From HGM04593 sp045646845 (GTDB taxonomy: Bacteria > Bacteroidota > Bacteroidia > Bacteroidales > Bacteroidaceae): DNA of 64,000 bases. The stretch's first letter is position 1. Each line of letters opens with the position of its first letter. The position numbers and the translations under genes were made by a program. The notes below the pieces were generated by a model that was not told where the DNA came from, did no database searches, and saw only the letters and a list, made by a program, of their open reading frames with translations. Where the stretch lies: positions 1-64,000 of the forward strand of contig JAZRLO010000045.1 in the NCBI GenBank assembly GCA_045646845.1, given 5' to 3'. Shown here in pieces: positions 43,725-52,373 of this stretch.

Positions 43725-44912
43725 TTACATCACAATCCTGTCGATTATTCCGGTAAGGGTCGCTATTGCAATACCGTAATTCGTTATGGGAACTCCCTGT
43801 GCCCTTGCCTGGCGCACACGCGACATCACCATACGGCGGTTGAACATGCATGCCCCACAATGGATTACAAGGTCATACCCGGCAAGGTCGGCCGGGAAAT
43901 CATTGCCCGAAACGACATCTATCACAATCCCGTCACCGAGTTTGCCACGCAGCAGACGCGGCAGTTTCACGCGGCCAATATCCTCGTTCTGCGGAATATG
44001 CGAACATGCCTCCGCTATGAGCACCCTTCCGTTTGCAGGCATCGTGCGCAACACCTTTGCCCCCTCGCGGAAAGCATCAATGTCGCCCTTGTGACGTGCC
44101 ATAAGCACCGAAAAGGAGGTCAATGCTGTGCCTTGCGGTGTCAACCGCTCTACCGGAGCAAACACTTGCGAATCGGTTATTATAAGTTTGGGAGGAGCAA
44201 CAAGCGTCTGCAAGAGCTGCGGCAGCTCCTCCGGGGCACAGCAGAGCGGAATAGCATGCTTGTCGAGGAGGTTACGCAGAGTCTGTACCTGTGGCTGGAT
44301 AAGACGTCCTTTGGGAGCCGAAGCATCCTGCGGCATTACAAGCAGCACGACATCCCCCTTTGCAGCAAGGCAATGTGTTATGTCGTCAATATTATCGTCA
44401 TTGCCATAACATTCGGCTATTTTTTTGAGCAACTCCTCACGGCCTTCGCCTGTAAGCGATGAGAAAGGGAGCACAGCTTCGCCGAAGATGGAGCTCCACT
44501 CGGCACAGCATTGCGCACTACCCTTCTTGTCGCACTTCCCCACGACCAATATATAAGGTATCTGCAAGGCTGCGAGCTGCTCTTGCCACAACTTTTCGTG
44601 AGCCGGAACAGACGGAACTTTACCAAGCAGTATTATCGCGAGATCTGTGCGCTGGAGAGCCTTTCGTGTTGCCTCGACACGTTTTTCTCCCAGGTCACCC
44701 TCATCGTCAAAGCCCGCAGTATCGCCAATCACCGCAGCCCCAATCCCTGGAAGCTCCATATTCTTCCACACCGTGTCGGTAGTCGTTCCTGCGACATCCG
44801 AAACAATTGAAACCTCCTGCCCGGCAAGAGCATTCAAAAGAGAAGACTTCCCGGCATTCCGTCTGCCGAGGATTGTTATATAATAGCGGTTAGAGCGTGC
44901 CGTTCCGTCCAT
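43725..44912 (-). CDS. hydF: [FeFe]-hydrogenase maturation GTPase HydF
   Basis: 395 aa. The GTPase part: LGRRNAGKSSLLNALAGQ (P-loop), SDVAGTTTD (G2), DTAGFDD (G3), VVGKCDKKG (G4). The C-terminal half has the Fe-S ligands: CSHIPQ near 303 and HCGACMFNR near 353, the CxH...HCxxC pattern of HydF. HydF is the scaffold on which the 2Fe sub-cluster of the H-cluster is built with HydE and HydG, which are not in this window. The gene implies fermentative H2 metabolism. Confidence 0.96.
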   Translation of the reverse strand: MDGTARSNRYYITILGRRNAGKSSLLNALAGQEVSIVSDVAGTTTDTVWKNMELPGIGAAVIGDTAGFDDEGDLGEKRVEATRKALQRTDLAIILLGKVPSVPAHEKLWQEQLAALQIPYILVVGKCDKKGSAQCCAEWSSIFGEAVLPFSSLTGEGREELLKKIAECYGNDDNIDDITHCLAAKGDVVLLVMPQDASAPKGRLIQPQVQTLRNLLDKHAIPLCCAPEELPQLLQTLVAPPKLIITDSQVFAPVERLTPQGTALTSFSVLMARHKGDIDAFREGAKVLRTMPANGRVLIAEACSHIPQNEDIGRVKLPRLLRGKLGDGIVIDVVSGNDFPADLAGYDLVIHCGACMFNRRMVMSRVRQARAQGVPITNYGIAIATLTGIIDRIVM

Positions 44913-44936
44913 TTTTCATTACTGTTTGTTCCACCG

Positions 44937-44966
44937 CAAATTTAATACTTATAGCGTAATTTCAAA
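44937..44966 (-). promoter_or_regulatory. Promoter for hydF
   Basis: On the minus strand: TTTG at 44963-44966, an 18-bp spacer, TAAATTTG at 44937-44944. Confidence 0.65.
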
Positions 44967-45006
44967 GAAACAAAGTGAGCAAAAGCTCCACATTAAAAAC
45001 AAAGGA

Positions 45007-45036
45007 GGAAACTGCTGTATCAAAACAGCCGTTTCC
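45007..45036 (-). terminator. Terminator of the GNAT-MATE unit
   Basis: 12-bp stem GGAAACTGCTGT (45007-45018) with ACAGCCGTTTCC (45025-45036), one mismatch, overlapping the MATE stop. Confidence 0.75.
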
Positions 45037-46375
45037 TATTGATGAGCATATAGAACACAACAAAAAGAAAGGTTGTAGCTTCGGAAAGTGGCATTGAGAG
45101 CCAAATTCCGCTCGTGCCAAGGATTTCGGGCAGCAAAATAAAACATGGAAGCATGAACAGAGCCCCTCGCAACAGCGCGAATACAAGTGCAGGCTTCACC
45201 CTCTCTATACTCTGGAAGAAACCTACAGCAACGAGATTGAGGATAAAAAACAGGAAGCCGGCAGCAAAATACGGAAAGCCGTCAATTGCAATGAGCGATG
45301 CAGGGTCGGTGCCTTCTATAAAAAGATGTACAAGCCATGCAGGAAACATCGTGAATGCCATTATCGACAGCAAGGAACCGATAATTCCAGTACGACACGA
45401 TATAGCCAAAGCCTCTGCCACGCGCTCCTTGCGTCCAACACCGTAGTTGAAACTAATTATAGGCTGCGCCGATTCTGCTATGGCATTACCGAACATAAAA
45501 ACGAAAGGTAGATAGTAGCATGCTACTCCGAACGCTGCAACACCATTATCGCCCAAACATTCCATAAAGACAAGGTTTCCTGTTATCATGAGCACAGCCA
45601 TAGTAATTTCGCCCAGAAGAGCAGGGAATCCTATCCTGCACTGATACCCGATGTTACGCAACGTAAGCCTGAGGCTTATTGCCGTGAACTTAATGCGGTA
45701 AAGTTCAAGAGTCTTTGCCTTGAACAGGAAATATGCCATAGACATCGTTCCCGATACGGCTGTACTTATTGCAGATGCAATTGCTGCACCTTTAATGCCC
45801 ATCCCAAACGGAAAAATAAGCAGCCAATCCAGCAACATATTCAGCATTGCCGGGACAACATTGCACCACATCGCATATTTAGGAGAGCCGTCAAGGCGTA
45901 TCATAAAAAGCCCTATCATACCCCACATCTGAAAGACGGCCGAGGGTATCATATAAACCAGATAGTCCATTACCGGTTGTTCAAGCGATTGCGATGCACC
46001 CAAAAGACACGAAATCTCATGCGGGAACAGTAACGCAACAGCTGTAGCCATTATTGACACAACAGATGCAAACCACAATGCCTGCGTAGTATTTATGCGT
46101 GCTGCCTTTATATTATTTTTTGAAAGGTGTATTGATGCAGCTACTGACGCACCCATTCCAACCATAAGGGCAAAACCGGCAAGCAGAATAAATACCGGAT
46201 AACAGATGTTTATTGCAGCAATACCATGACTACCAACCCCTCGCCCCACAAAAATGCCGTCAGCAACAGTTATAAACGACCAGCTCGCCATACCGAGCAA
46301 TGTTGGGAGAAAAATATTCCTGAACAGTCTCGGAATTTTTGCCGTACCGAAGTCTATGTCGTCTCTTCCAGCCAT
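45020..46375 (-). CDS. MATE-family efflux transporter
   Basis: 451 aa with 12 hydrophobic helices. Family pieces: LLGMASWSFITVADGIFVGRGVG in helix 1, INICYPVFILLAG, and FNYGVGRKERVAEAL at the middle of the C-terminal half. MATE proteins export cationic drugs or metabolites with Na+ or H+. Its start overlaps the end of the upstream GNAT gene by 22 bp, so the two are made together. Confidence 0.93.
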   Translation of the reverse strand: MAGRDDIDFGTAKIPRLFRNIFLPTLLGMASWSFITVADGIFVGRGVGSHGIAAINICYPVFILLAGFALMVGMGASVAASIHLSKNNIKAARINTTQALWFASVVSIMATAVALLFPHEISCLLGASQSLEQPVMDYLVYMIPSAVFQMWGMIGLFMIRLDGSPKYAMWCNVVPAMLNMLLDWLLIFPFGMGIKGAAIASAISTAVSGTMSMAYFLFKAKTLELYRIKFTAISLRLTLRNIGYQCRIGFPALLGEITMAVLMITGNLVFMECLGDNGVAAFGVACYYLPFVFMFGNAIAESAQPIISFNYGVGRKERVAEALAISCRTGIIGSLLSIMAFTMFPAWLVHLFIEGTDPASLIAIDGFPYFAAGFLFFILNLVAVGFFQSIERVKPALVFALLRGALFMLPCFILLPEILGTSGIWLSMPLSEATTFLFVVFYMLINRKRLF

Positions 46376-46902
46376 AACCTTTCAGTTTTCCCTTCCGCTT
46401 CAACCTTTAATATATCAGACCGTTGGTAAGCGTCGCGCGCATCGCCGTTGGCAAGATATATGACACCGCAACGGGTGAATCCGTAACCATGCAATATGTG
46501 GTGCATTATAATATTGTCGCGGTGCGTGTCTATACGCACAGTAGCGCAATGGGCAAAAGCCCAGTCAAGCAACCTGCGCGCATATCCCTTTCCGGGTGCG
46601 GCTACCGCTATGCGGTGAATTACATGGTATGGTTCATCGTTGAGCCACGCACCGCCCTCGATGACGGAATATGTAGGGTCAGGCCCCGGAATGAACGCCA
46701 TAGTAGCTTCAATCTCTCCGTCGGCGGAACCTGACGCCACATAGCACACGCCGCGCTCAATGTCACCGCGTACCACCCCGGGCGAGGGATAGCCGCTCCC
46801 CCACTGGTTCATATTACCGCTCGCGCGCATTATTGCCTTTGCGCGCTCAAACAGCTGCATCAGTGCCGGAATATCATCGTATGTTGCTTTGCGTATGTAC
46901 AT
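46354..46902 (-). CDS. GNAT-family N-acetyltransferase
   Basis: 182 aa from ATG at 46902 (MYIRKATYDDIPALMQLFERA). The acetyl-CoA loop is degenerate (AVAAPGKGYARRLLDWAFAHC, the Q/RxxGxG/A site). DTHRDNIIMHHILHGYGFTRCGVIYL is the usual end of the fold. The substrate is unknown. It overlaps the MATE gene, which suggests a shared detoxification or stress task. Confidence 0.9.
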   Translation of the reverse strand: MYIRKATYDDIPALMQLFERAKAIMRASGNMNQWGSGYPSPGVVRGDIERGVCYVASGSADGEIEATMAFIPGPDPTYSVIEGGAWLNDEPYHVIHRIAVAAPGKGYARRLLDWAFAHCATVRIDTHRDNIIMHHILHGYGFTRCGVIYLANGDARDAYQRSDILKVEAEGKTERLWLEETT

Positions 46903-47060
46903 AATAATCAATTTGTCATTTTGACTATTCCTAATTAAGAAGCTTCTAAAATATTAAAAGAGGTTTTGATGAGCAAAGCGAGTAACCGAAGGGAAAAGTC
47001 TCCGTAATCACACTTTATGCGTGTTTTATAGAAACTTTTAACCTTACACTTCATTTACCT

Positions 47061-50000
47061 TTACTCAAGACTGTATTCCTCTTTTTCCTCCGGCGTCAGC
47101 GACCAGTCGTGTTCCGGGTCTTTGCTGTACTTGTCTATAAGTTCCTGCAATGCAATGATTTGCTTCGTCTGCTCCATCACAGGTTTACCCGTCTTTGCGT
47201 CCCATATGCGGGCGCTGTGGTCACCTGATGCTGTAACGACAAACTTGCCGTCAGGGCTGAAGACGGCGGAAGTGACATAGCTTTCATGCTCCATCGGCTC
47301 CGTTACGGGCTTGCCTGTCTTTGCGGCCCAAATGCGGGCGGTGTGGTCATATGATGCTGTAACGACAAACTTACCGTCAGGGCTGAAGACAGCGGAATTG
47401 ACAGAGCGTTCATGTCTCATAGGCTCTGTTACTGGCTTGCCTGTCTGTGCGTCCCATATGCGGGTGGTGCGGTCATCTGATGCTGTAACGACAAACTTAC
47501 CGTCAGGGCTAAAGACGGCGGAATTGACCAAGTCTCCATGCTTCATCGGCTCTGTCACGGGCTTGCCTGTCTGTGCGTCCCATATGCGGGCGGTGCGGTC
47601 CATTGATGCTGTATCGATCACAGCTTCAAGTGCATTTGATGCTGTAACGACAAACTTACCGTCAGGGCTGAAGACAGCGGATCTAACAGCATCCTCATGT
47701 CTCATAGGCTCTGTTACGGGCTTGCCTATCTGTGCGTCCCATATGCGGGCGGTAAGGTCACCTGATGCTGTAACGATAAACTCCCCATCAGGACTGAAGG
47801 CGGCGGAAGTGACATAGTTTTCATGCTTCATCGGCTCTGTTACGGGCTTGCCTGTCTGTGCGTCCCATATGCGGGCGGTGTGGTCACCTGATGCTGTAAC
47901 GACAAACTCCCCATTAGGGCTGAAGGCGGCGGATATAACAACGTCCTCATGTCTCATCGGTTCTGTCATGGGCTTACCTGTATGTGCATCCCATATGCGA
48001 GCGGTGTTGTCATCTGATGCCGTAACGACAAACTTACCGTCAGGACTAAAGACGGCGGAATTGACATAGCGTTCATGCTTCATCGGCTCTGTTACGGGCT
48101 TGCCTGTCTGTGCGTCCCATATGCGGGCGGTATGGTCACCTGATGCTGTAACGACATACCTACCGTCAGGGCTAAAGACAGCGGATCTGACAGGGCCTTC
48201 ATGCTTCATAGGCTTACCGGTCTGTGCGTCCCATATGCGGACGGTGTGGTCATATGATACTGTAACGACAAACTTACCGTCAGGGCTGAAGACGGCGGAT
48301 TCGACAGAGCGTTCATGCTTCATCGGCTCTGTCGCCGGTTTGCCAGTCTGTGCGTCCCATATGCGGGCGGTGCGGTCATCTGATGCTGTAACGACATACT
48401 TACCATCAGGGCTGAAGGCGGCGGATACAACAACGTCCTCATGTCTCATAGGTTCTGTCACGGGCTTGCCTGTCTGTACGTCCCATATGCGGGCAGTGCG
48501 GTCACTTGATGCCGTAACCACAGACTTACCGTCAGGGCTGAAGACGGCGGAATTGACATAGCTTTCATGCTTCATCGGTTCAGTTACCGGTTTGCCAGTC
48601 TGTGCGTCCCATATGCGAGCGGTGTTGTCATCTGATGCCGTAACGACAAACTTACCGTCAGGGCTGAAGACAGCGGATCTAACAGCGTCCTCATGTCTCA
48701 TAGGCTCTGTTACGGGCTTGCCTGTCTGTGCGTCCCATATGCGGGCGGTATGGTCACCTGATGCTGTAACGACATACTTACCGTCAGGGCTGAAGGCAGC
48801 GGAATTGACCCAGTGTTCATGCTTCATCGGCTCTGTTACGGGTTTGCCTGTCTGTGCGTCCCATATACGGGCAGTGCGGTCCATTGATGCTGTAACGACA
48901 AACTTCCCGTCAGGGCCGAAAACGGCGGAAGTGACATAGCTTTCATGCTTCATCGGTTCAGTTACCGGCTTGCCTGTCTGTGCGTCCCAAATGCGGGCGC
49001 GGTCCATTGATGCTGTAACGACAAACTTCCCGTCAGGGCTGAAGACGGCAGAATAGACCCTGCCTTCATGCTTCATCGGCTTTGTTACGGGTTTGCCTGT
49101 CTGTGCGTCCCATATGCGGACAGTTTTGTCATATGATGCTGTAACAACAAACTTCCCGTCAAGGCTGAAGACGGCGGAATTGACCAAGTCTCCATGCTTT
49201 AAAAAACTTCTGCAATAGGCACCCAGCTTTTGAGGAGTATCGCAAAGTCTCAACATTGCTTCAGCTTCATCAACGTATGGTCTGTTCGTGTTATTCAAAC
49301 ATTCAGGCAACGCATACAATGCCATTCTCAAGGCTAATGTAATATTACCTTTGTCGTATTCCTTTTGGGCCTCGCTGACCAAATATTTAGATTGGTTTAT
49401 GAGCAGATTCTTCTGTTTTTGGGTAATTTCTTTATTCTTCTCCGATATCATGTAGGACTGGAATGCAAAGAAGCCGGCAATGGCCAGCACAAACACAATT
49501 ACCGCAGCGTTGCGGCGTTTCCTGCGCATCTTTGCCGCTTCGGTCTTCAACAGTCGCTCGTTACGGCTGTTTTTCATGTGACCCGCAAGCAGGTCATGGA
49601 TAATTTCGACATGGGGTTCTTTTGCCGAAGAGTATGTGACATACCTTAACATGGCATACTTGCCATAGAAAAGGAACTGCGAATCGGGGACATTTCTCTC
49701 GAACTGCGACTTGAGGATTGAATTGCGTCTTCCGTCATCGGTAACAAGAACCTCTTCGATATATTCCCATTTTTTGCGGTCCTTGAAGTTTGCAATCACA
49801 TCGGTATAGAAAGATTCCATAAAATTACCGCCTGATGCTTTGAGGAAAGACTCCACCGATTCCATACCGATACCAGAATCTCCCTTCCCTATAGTGGCTT
49901 CATAAATGCGGCTGCACAGCAGAGAGAGCATGGCACTGTTTATCTCTCCGTCTTCACCTCTTATTATAGATATTATCCGCTCCACTACGACAGCAGCATC

Positions 50001-50729
50001 GTTATCCATAAAAAGTCCTGCGGCAGGTGCTGTAATCACCTCCTTAGCCTCTTCGTAACTCAATTCGGTAAGGCGGTAGCGGTTGTACTTCATCTCTATA
50101 AGACGCATTCTTTCCACAATATCTTCGAGCCTGAAGAAATCGTCCTCGCGTATTGACAGCAGTATGCGGAAATTCGTTATATCCTCGCCATTGTTCCTAT
50201 TGAACGACAAAGAGCTGTCGTCAAGCAGCAAATATAGCTGTCTGAACATAAGTGGTAGTTTATCCTTGCTGCGGAAGAAGAGTTCCTCGAACTGGTCGAG
50301 TACAATGACCGGATATACCACATTACCGCCGTTGTCCCTGAATTCCCTGTTTGCAAAGTAGTCCCACAGATACTCCTCATTGTCGTGGGAAACAGGCTCC
50401 TTTGTGCAACATGATTCATAGCCGCGTTTCTCGAGTTCCTGCTCCAGAGCATCAGTGATATTCCTGGCATACGAAACATCGCTGTCATCCTCCACGCCAA
50501 GACGTATATATACGGGCAAGTAGCTGTTGGCACGTAACTTGGGGAAAAGGCCAGCCTGCAGAATTGAAGATTTGCCAATACCGGACTTACCGTACATGGT
50601 AACGAAAATATTATTATCGACAAGTGAATAGAGTTCCATTGTGGCTGCTGTACGGCCACAGAACATATAACCATTTGAAATTATATCCTCGTTATATGAT
50701 GTCAGTCCTATCCATGGATTCCTGTTCAT
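47061..50729 (-). CDS. nSTAND-like NTPase with membrane helix and 16 WD40 repeats
   Basis: 1222 aa. Residues 1-400: STAND-type NTPase with Walker A MYGKSGIGKSS (45-55), Walker B VIVLDQFEELF (141-151) and sensor-like ILLSIREDDFF near 189-199. Near 408-426 a single membrane helix (AVIVFVLAIAGFFAFQSYM), preceded by basic residues (MRRKRRN). Residues about 511-1190: 16 WD40 repeats of 42 residues with the core SAVFSPDGKFVVTAS and ARIWDAQTGKPVTEPM, almost identical, so recently amplified. It lies 45 bp after the SIR2-TIR gene. In STAND proteins such repeats are sensors and the NTPase a switch; I expect this protein to activate the TIR partner. Confidence 0.88.
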   Translation of the reverse strand: MNRNPWIGLTSYNEDIISNGYMFCGRTAATMELYSLVDNNIFVTMYGKSGIGKSSILQAGLFPKLRANSYLPVYIRLGVEDDSDVSYARNITDALEQELEKRGYESCCTKEPVSHDNEEYLWDYFANREFRDNGGNVVYPVIVLDQFEELFFRSKDKLPLMFRQLYLLLDDSSLSFNRNNGEDITNFRILLSIREDDFFRLEDIVERMRLIEMKYNRYRLTELSYEEAKEVITAPAAGLFMDNDAAVVVERIISIIRGEDGEINSAMLSLLCSRIYEATIGKGDSGIGMESVESFLKASGGNFMESFYTDVIANFKDRKKWEYIEEVLVTDDGRRNSILKSQFERNVPDSQFLFYGKYAMLRYVTYSSAKEPHVEIIHDLLAGHMKNSRNERLLKTEAAKMRRKRRNAAVIVFVLAIAGFFAFQSYMISEKNKEITQKQKNLLINQSKYLVSEAQKEYDKGNITLALRMALYALPECLNNTNRPYVDEAEAMLRLCDTPQKLGAYCRSFLKHGDLVNSAVFSLDGKFVVTASYDKTVRIWDAQTGKPVTKPMKHEGRVYSAVFSPDGKFVVTASMDRARIWDAQTGKPVTEPMKHESYVTSAVFGPDGKFVVTASMDRTARIWDAQTGKPVTEPMKHEHWVNSAAFSPDGKYVVTASGDHTARIWDAQTGKPVTEPMRHEDAVRSAVFSPDGKFVVTASDDNTARIWDAQTGKPVTEPMKHESYVNSAVFSPDGKSVVTASSDRTARIWDVQTGKPVTEPMRHEDVVVSAAFSPDGKYVVTASDDRTARIWDAQTGKPATEPMKHERSVESAVFSPDGKFVVTVSYDHTVRIWDAQTGKPMKHEGPVRSAVFSPDGRYVVTASGDHTARIWDAQTGKPVTEPMKHERYVNSAVFSPDGKFVVTASDDNTARIWDAHTGKPMTEPMRHEDVVISAAFSPNGEFVVTASGDHTARIWDAQTGKPVTEPMKHENYVTSAAFSPDGEFIVTASGDLTARIWDAQIGKPVTEPMRHEDAVRSAVFSPDGKFVVTASNALEAVIDTASMDRTARIWDAQTGKPVTEPMKHGDLVNSAVFSPDGKFVVTASDDRTTRIWDAQTGKPVTEPMRHERSVNSAVFSPDGKFVVTASYDHTARIWAAKTGKPVTEPMEHESYVTSAVFSPDGKFVVTASGDHSARIWDAKTGKPVMEQTKQIIALQELIDKYSKDPEHDWSLTPEEKEEYSLE
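47200..49200 (-). repeat. Array of 126-bp WD40-coding repeats
   Basis: Sixteen units with long identical stretches such as TGCGTCCCATATGCGGGC. One unit has an 11-residue insertion (near nt 47610-47640), one lacks four residues (near 48215) and one lacks one residue (near 49005). This is the mark of repeat shuffling by recombination or slippage. Confidence 0.9.
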
Positions 50730-50774
50730 AGCTATGAATCTGTTTCGTTGTTGTTTGTATAAGTATTTGGGCGT

Positions 50775-52151
50775 TTACAAGACTCCTTTCAAACGGTTGA
50801 CAAGTTCACCCAGCGAGCTCTTTTCAATGTCAAATACCGTAACGCGCATGCATTCGGGCAAGCTGTCGGAACATGTCTGTGAGCGCGTGTCATAACCGGG
50901 AATCCGTAAAGGCAGAACCTTGTACTGCTCGGGGTTCATATTCTTGGCTGCCTGAGCAGTGCTCCACTCCACATCCATGTAAAAGCGGTTGTTGCCGTTT
51001 AGGAGGTCGTGCTGGCTCTGCGCACTCAGAATCGGGATAAACACCTTGCTCTTGTATATGGCATCGGGGATTCTCCTGTCGTAGATGTCACCACCTTCAA
51101 GATTCCTCTCGTCGAACCATACGTCAATACCATTTTCCTGCAGATAAAAGAATATGCGTGACGCAACCTCTAAATCCTCGTGTGCATATGACAGGAATAC
51201 GCCGTTCTCCTTGCGTTTCGAGATTATCTCATTTGCAACATCATACTGCTTGAGCTTTTCTATCATCTGCCACATGAACAGGCGCGCATCGGGCTGGAAG
51301 TAGATTCTCTCATGATCGAAATATTTTTTGAGTTTGCAGTCGCCTTCACTCTGCATGTCGAGCGAAATGGCAACCTCGCCATGGGTAAGTCCCTTGACGG
51401 TTCCGTGCAGCGAATACCAGAAGAAACGGAAGAACCAGTCGTCGAACTTACAGCCCAAAGCAAGAATTCGCTTGGAGCGTATATAACTGAGGAACTTCTG
51501 CGGTGCATCCTTTCCCATCCATTTCGACACGGTCTCTATGGCATCGTTGTCGGTCACTACGAAACGCGAATCGCTATTGTCGGGAAATGCCTTGCCGAAT
51601 ATGTAATACAGCGTCGGAGGCAGCGGATTGACAGTATCATCGAGCACGTACTTCTCGAAATCGAACTCATTGTCATGACGCTGTGAATTTATATTCATTA
51701 TGCGTACATTACCCTTGCCCCAAACCTCTTCCATCAGTCTCAGGACATACGGGTCGAAGCATGTCGTCAGTACGACACGGAACATTTTTGTCCGCATAAG
51801 TTCGATAAGCTTGGGCTCCATCTCCTCGACAAGGAAATCGAGCCCCGTATTTACCGATTCACGTATATGCGTGTCAATATCCCTTATATGATAAGCCAAC
51901 TGTGAAAAGTCTTTTGCAGCATAATCAGGTGAAAGTATGTTCTTGGAAACAAGGTTGCTGCGGACATCATCGAAAATAAGATTGGTACTGTCACCGTTAT
52001 AATTGCCGTCAATTGTCTTGGAGAGCATGACCTCTGAGCCGAGAACAAGTACATAATTTCCGTTCGTAACACTATGTATGAATGAATCCCAACTGAAATG
52101 GCCGGAATTGGATATACGTGAATCGCTTGGCTTTGAAACTTTCTTTGCCAT
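50775..52151 (-). CDS. SIR2-like/TIR-domain effector candidate
   Basis: 458 aa, soluble. Residues about 18-290 form a SIR2-like domain: YVLVLGSEVML (place of GAGxS), LTTCFDPYVLRLM (the TTNxD-like region), YYIFGKAF (place of the HG catalytic site) and ILALGCKFDDWFFR (GysxxD-like). The canonical Gly-rich and His residues are missing, so it may bind but not cleave NAD. Residues about 316-440 are a TIR domain: GVFLSYAHEDLEVA, GIDVWFDERNL, VFIPILSAQSQ, and FYMDVEW with Glu395 in the place of the catalytic Glu. It is the first gene of a two-gene unit with the nSTAND-WD40 gene. Confidence 0.85.
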   Translation of the reverse strand: MAKKVSKPSDSRISNSGHFSWDSFIHSVTNGNYVLVLGSEVMLSKTIDGNYNGDSTNLIFDDVRSNLVSKNILSPDYAAKDFSQLAYHIRDIDTHIRESVNTGLDFLVEEMEPKLIELMRTKMFRVVLTTCFDPYVLRLMEEVWGKGNVRIMNINSQRHDNEFDFEKYVLDDTVNPLPPTLYYIFGKAFPDNSDSRFVVTDNDAIETVSKWMGKDAPQKFLSYIRSKRILALGCKFDDWFFRFFWYSLHGTVKGLTHGEVAISLDMQSEGDCKLKKYFDHERIYFQPDARLFMWQMIEKLKQYDVANEIISKRKENGVFLSYAHEDLEVASRIFFYLQENGIDVWFDERNLEGGDIYDRRIPDAIYKSKVFIPILSAQSQHDLLNGNNRFYMDVEWSTAQAAKNMNPEQYKVLPLRIPGYDTRSQTCSDSLPECMRVTVFDIEKSSLGELVNRLKGVL

Positions 52152-52180
52152 ATTTACAATCTTTATAAACCCCTATTTTG

Positions 52181-52211
52181 CAAAAATATATGAATTATTA
52201 TAAAATTCAAA
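52181..52211 (-). promoter_or_regulatory. Promoter for the SIR2-TIR/nSTAND unit
   Basis: On the minus strand: TTTG at 52208-52211, a 19-bp spacer, TATTTTTG at 52181-52188. Confidence 0.65.
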
Positions 52212-52241
52212 AATTGAGTACAAATATATCTTATATTGATT

Positions 52242-52303
52242 TTTATCGTTAAACAATATTAATTTTATCGTTTTCACCCCTATTTTTATTGTTTATCGAT
52301 AAA
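52242..52303. promoter_or_regulatory. Three TTTATCG boxes, candidate operators
   Basis: TTTATCG at 52242, TTTATCG at 52264, and a full palindrome TTTATCGATAAA at 52292-52303 that overlaps the spacer of the downstream promoter. The downstream operon encodes a small HTH protein that could bind here. Confidence 0.4.
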
Positions 52304-52318
52304 AACAAACTACCTTTG
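52289..52318 (+). promoter_or_regulatory. Promoter for the DUF2975-like/HTH operon
   Basis: TTG at 52289-52291, a 19-bp spacer, TACCTTTG at 52311-52318. Confidence 0.7.
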
Positions 52319-52373
52319 CTGAGCCGGCAACATAAAGAAGGAATAAAATTAACTCAAAAAAAACAACAATTTC

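Noticed and set aside
47311..48939. Several plus-strand ORFs of 70-170 codons with repeated sequence
   Set aside because: They are antisense shadows of the WD40 repeats; their repetition follows from the 126-bp unit, and they carry no independent signals.
47200..49200. Regular repeats that could suggest a CRISPR array or minisatellite
   Set aside because: The 126-bp unit is coding throughout, keeps the frame, and translates to WD40 repeats; there are no short repeat-spacer units.
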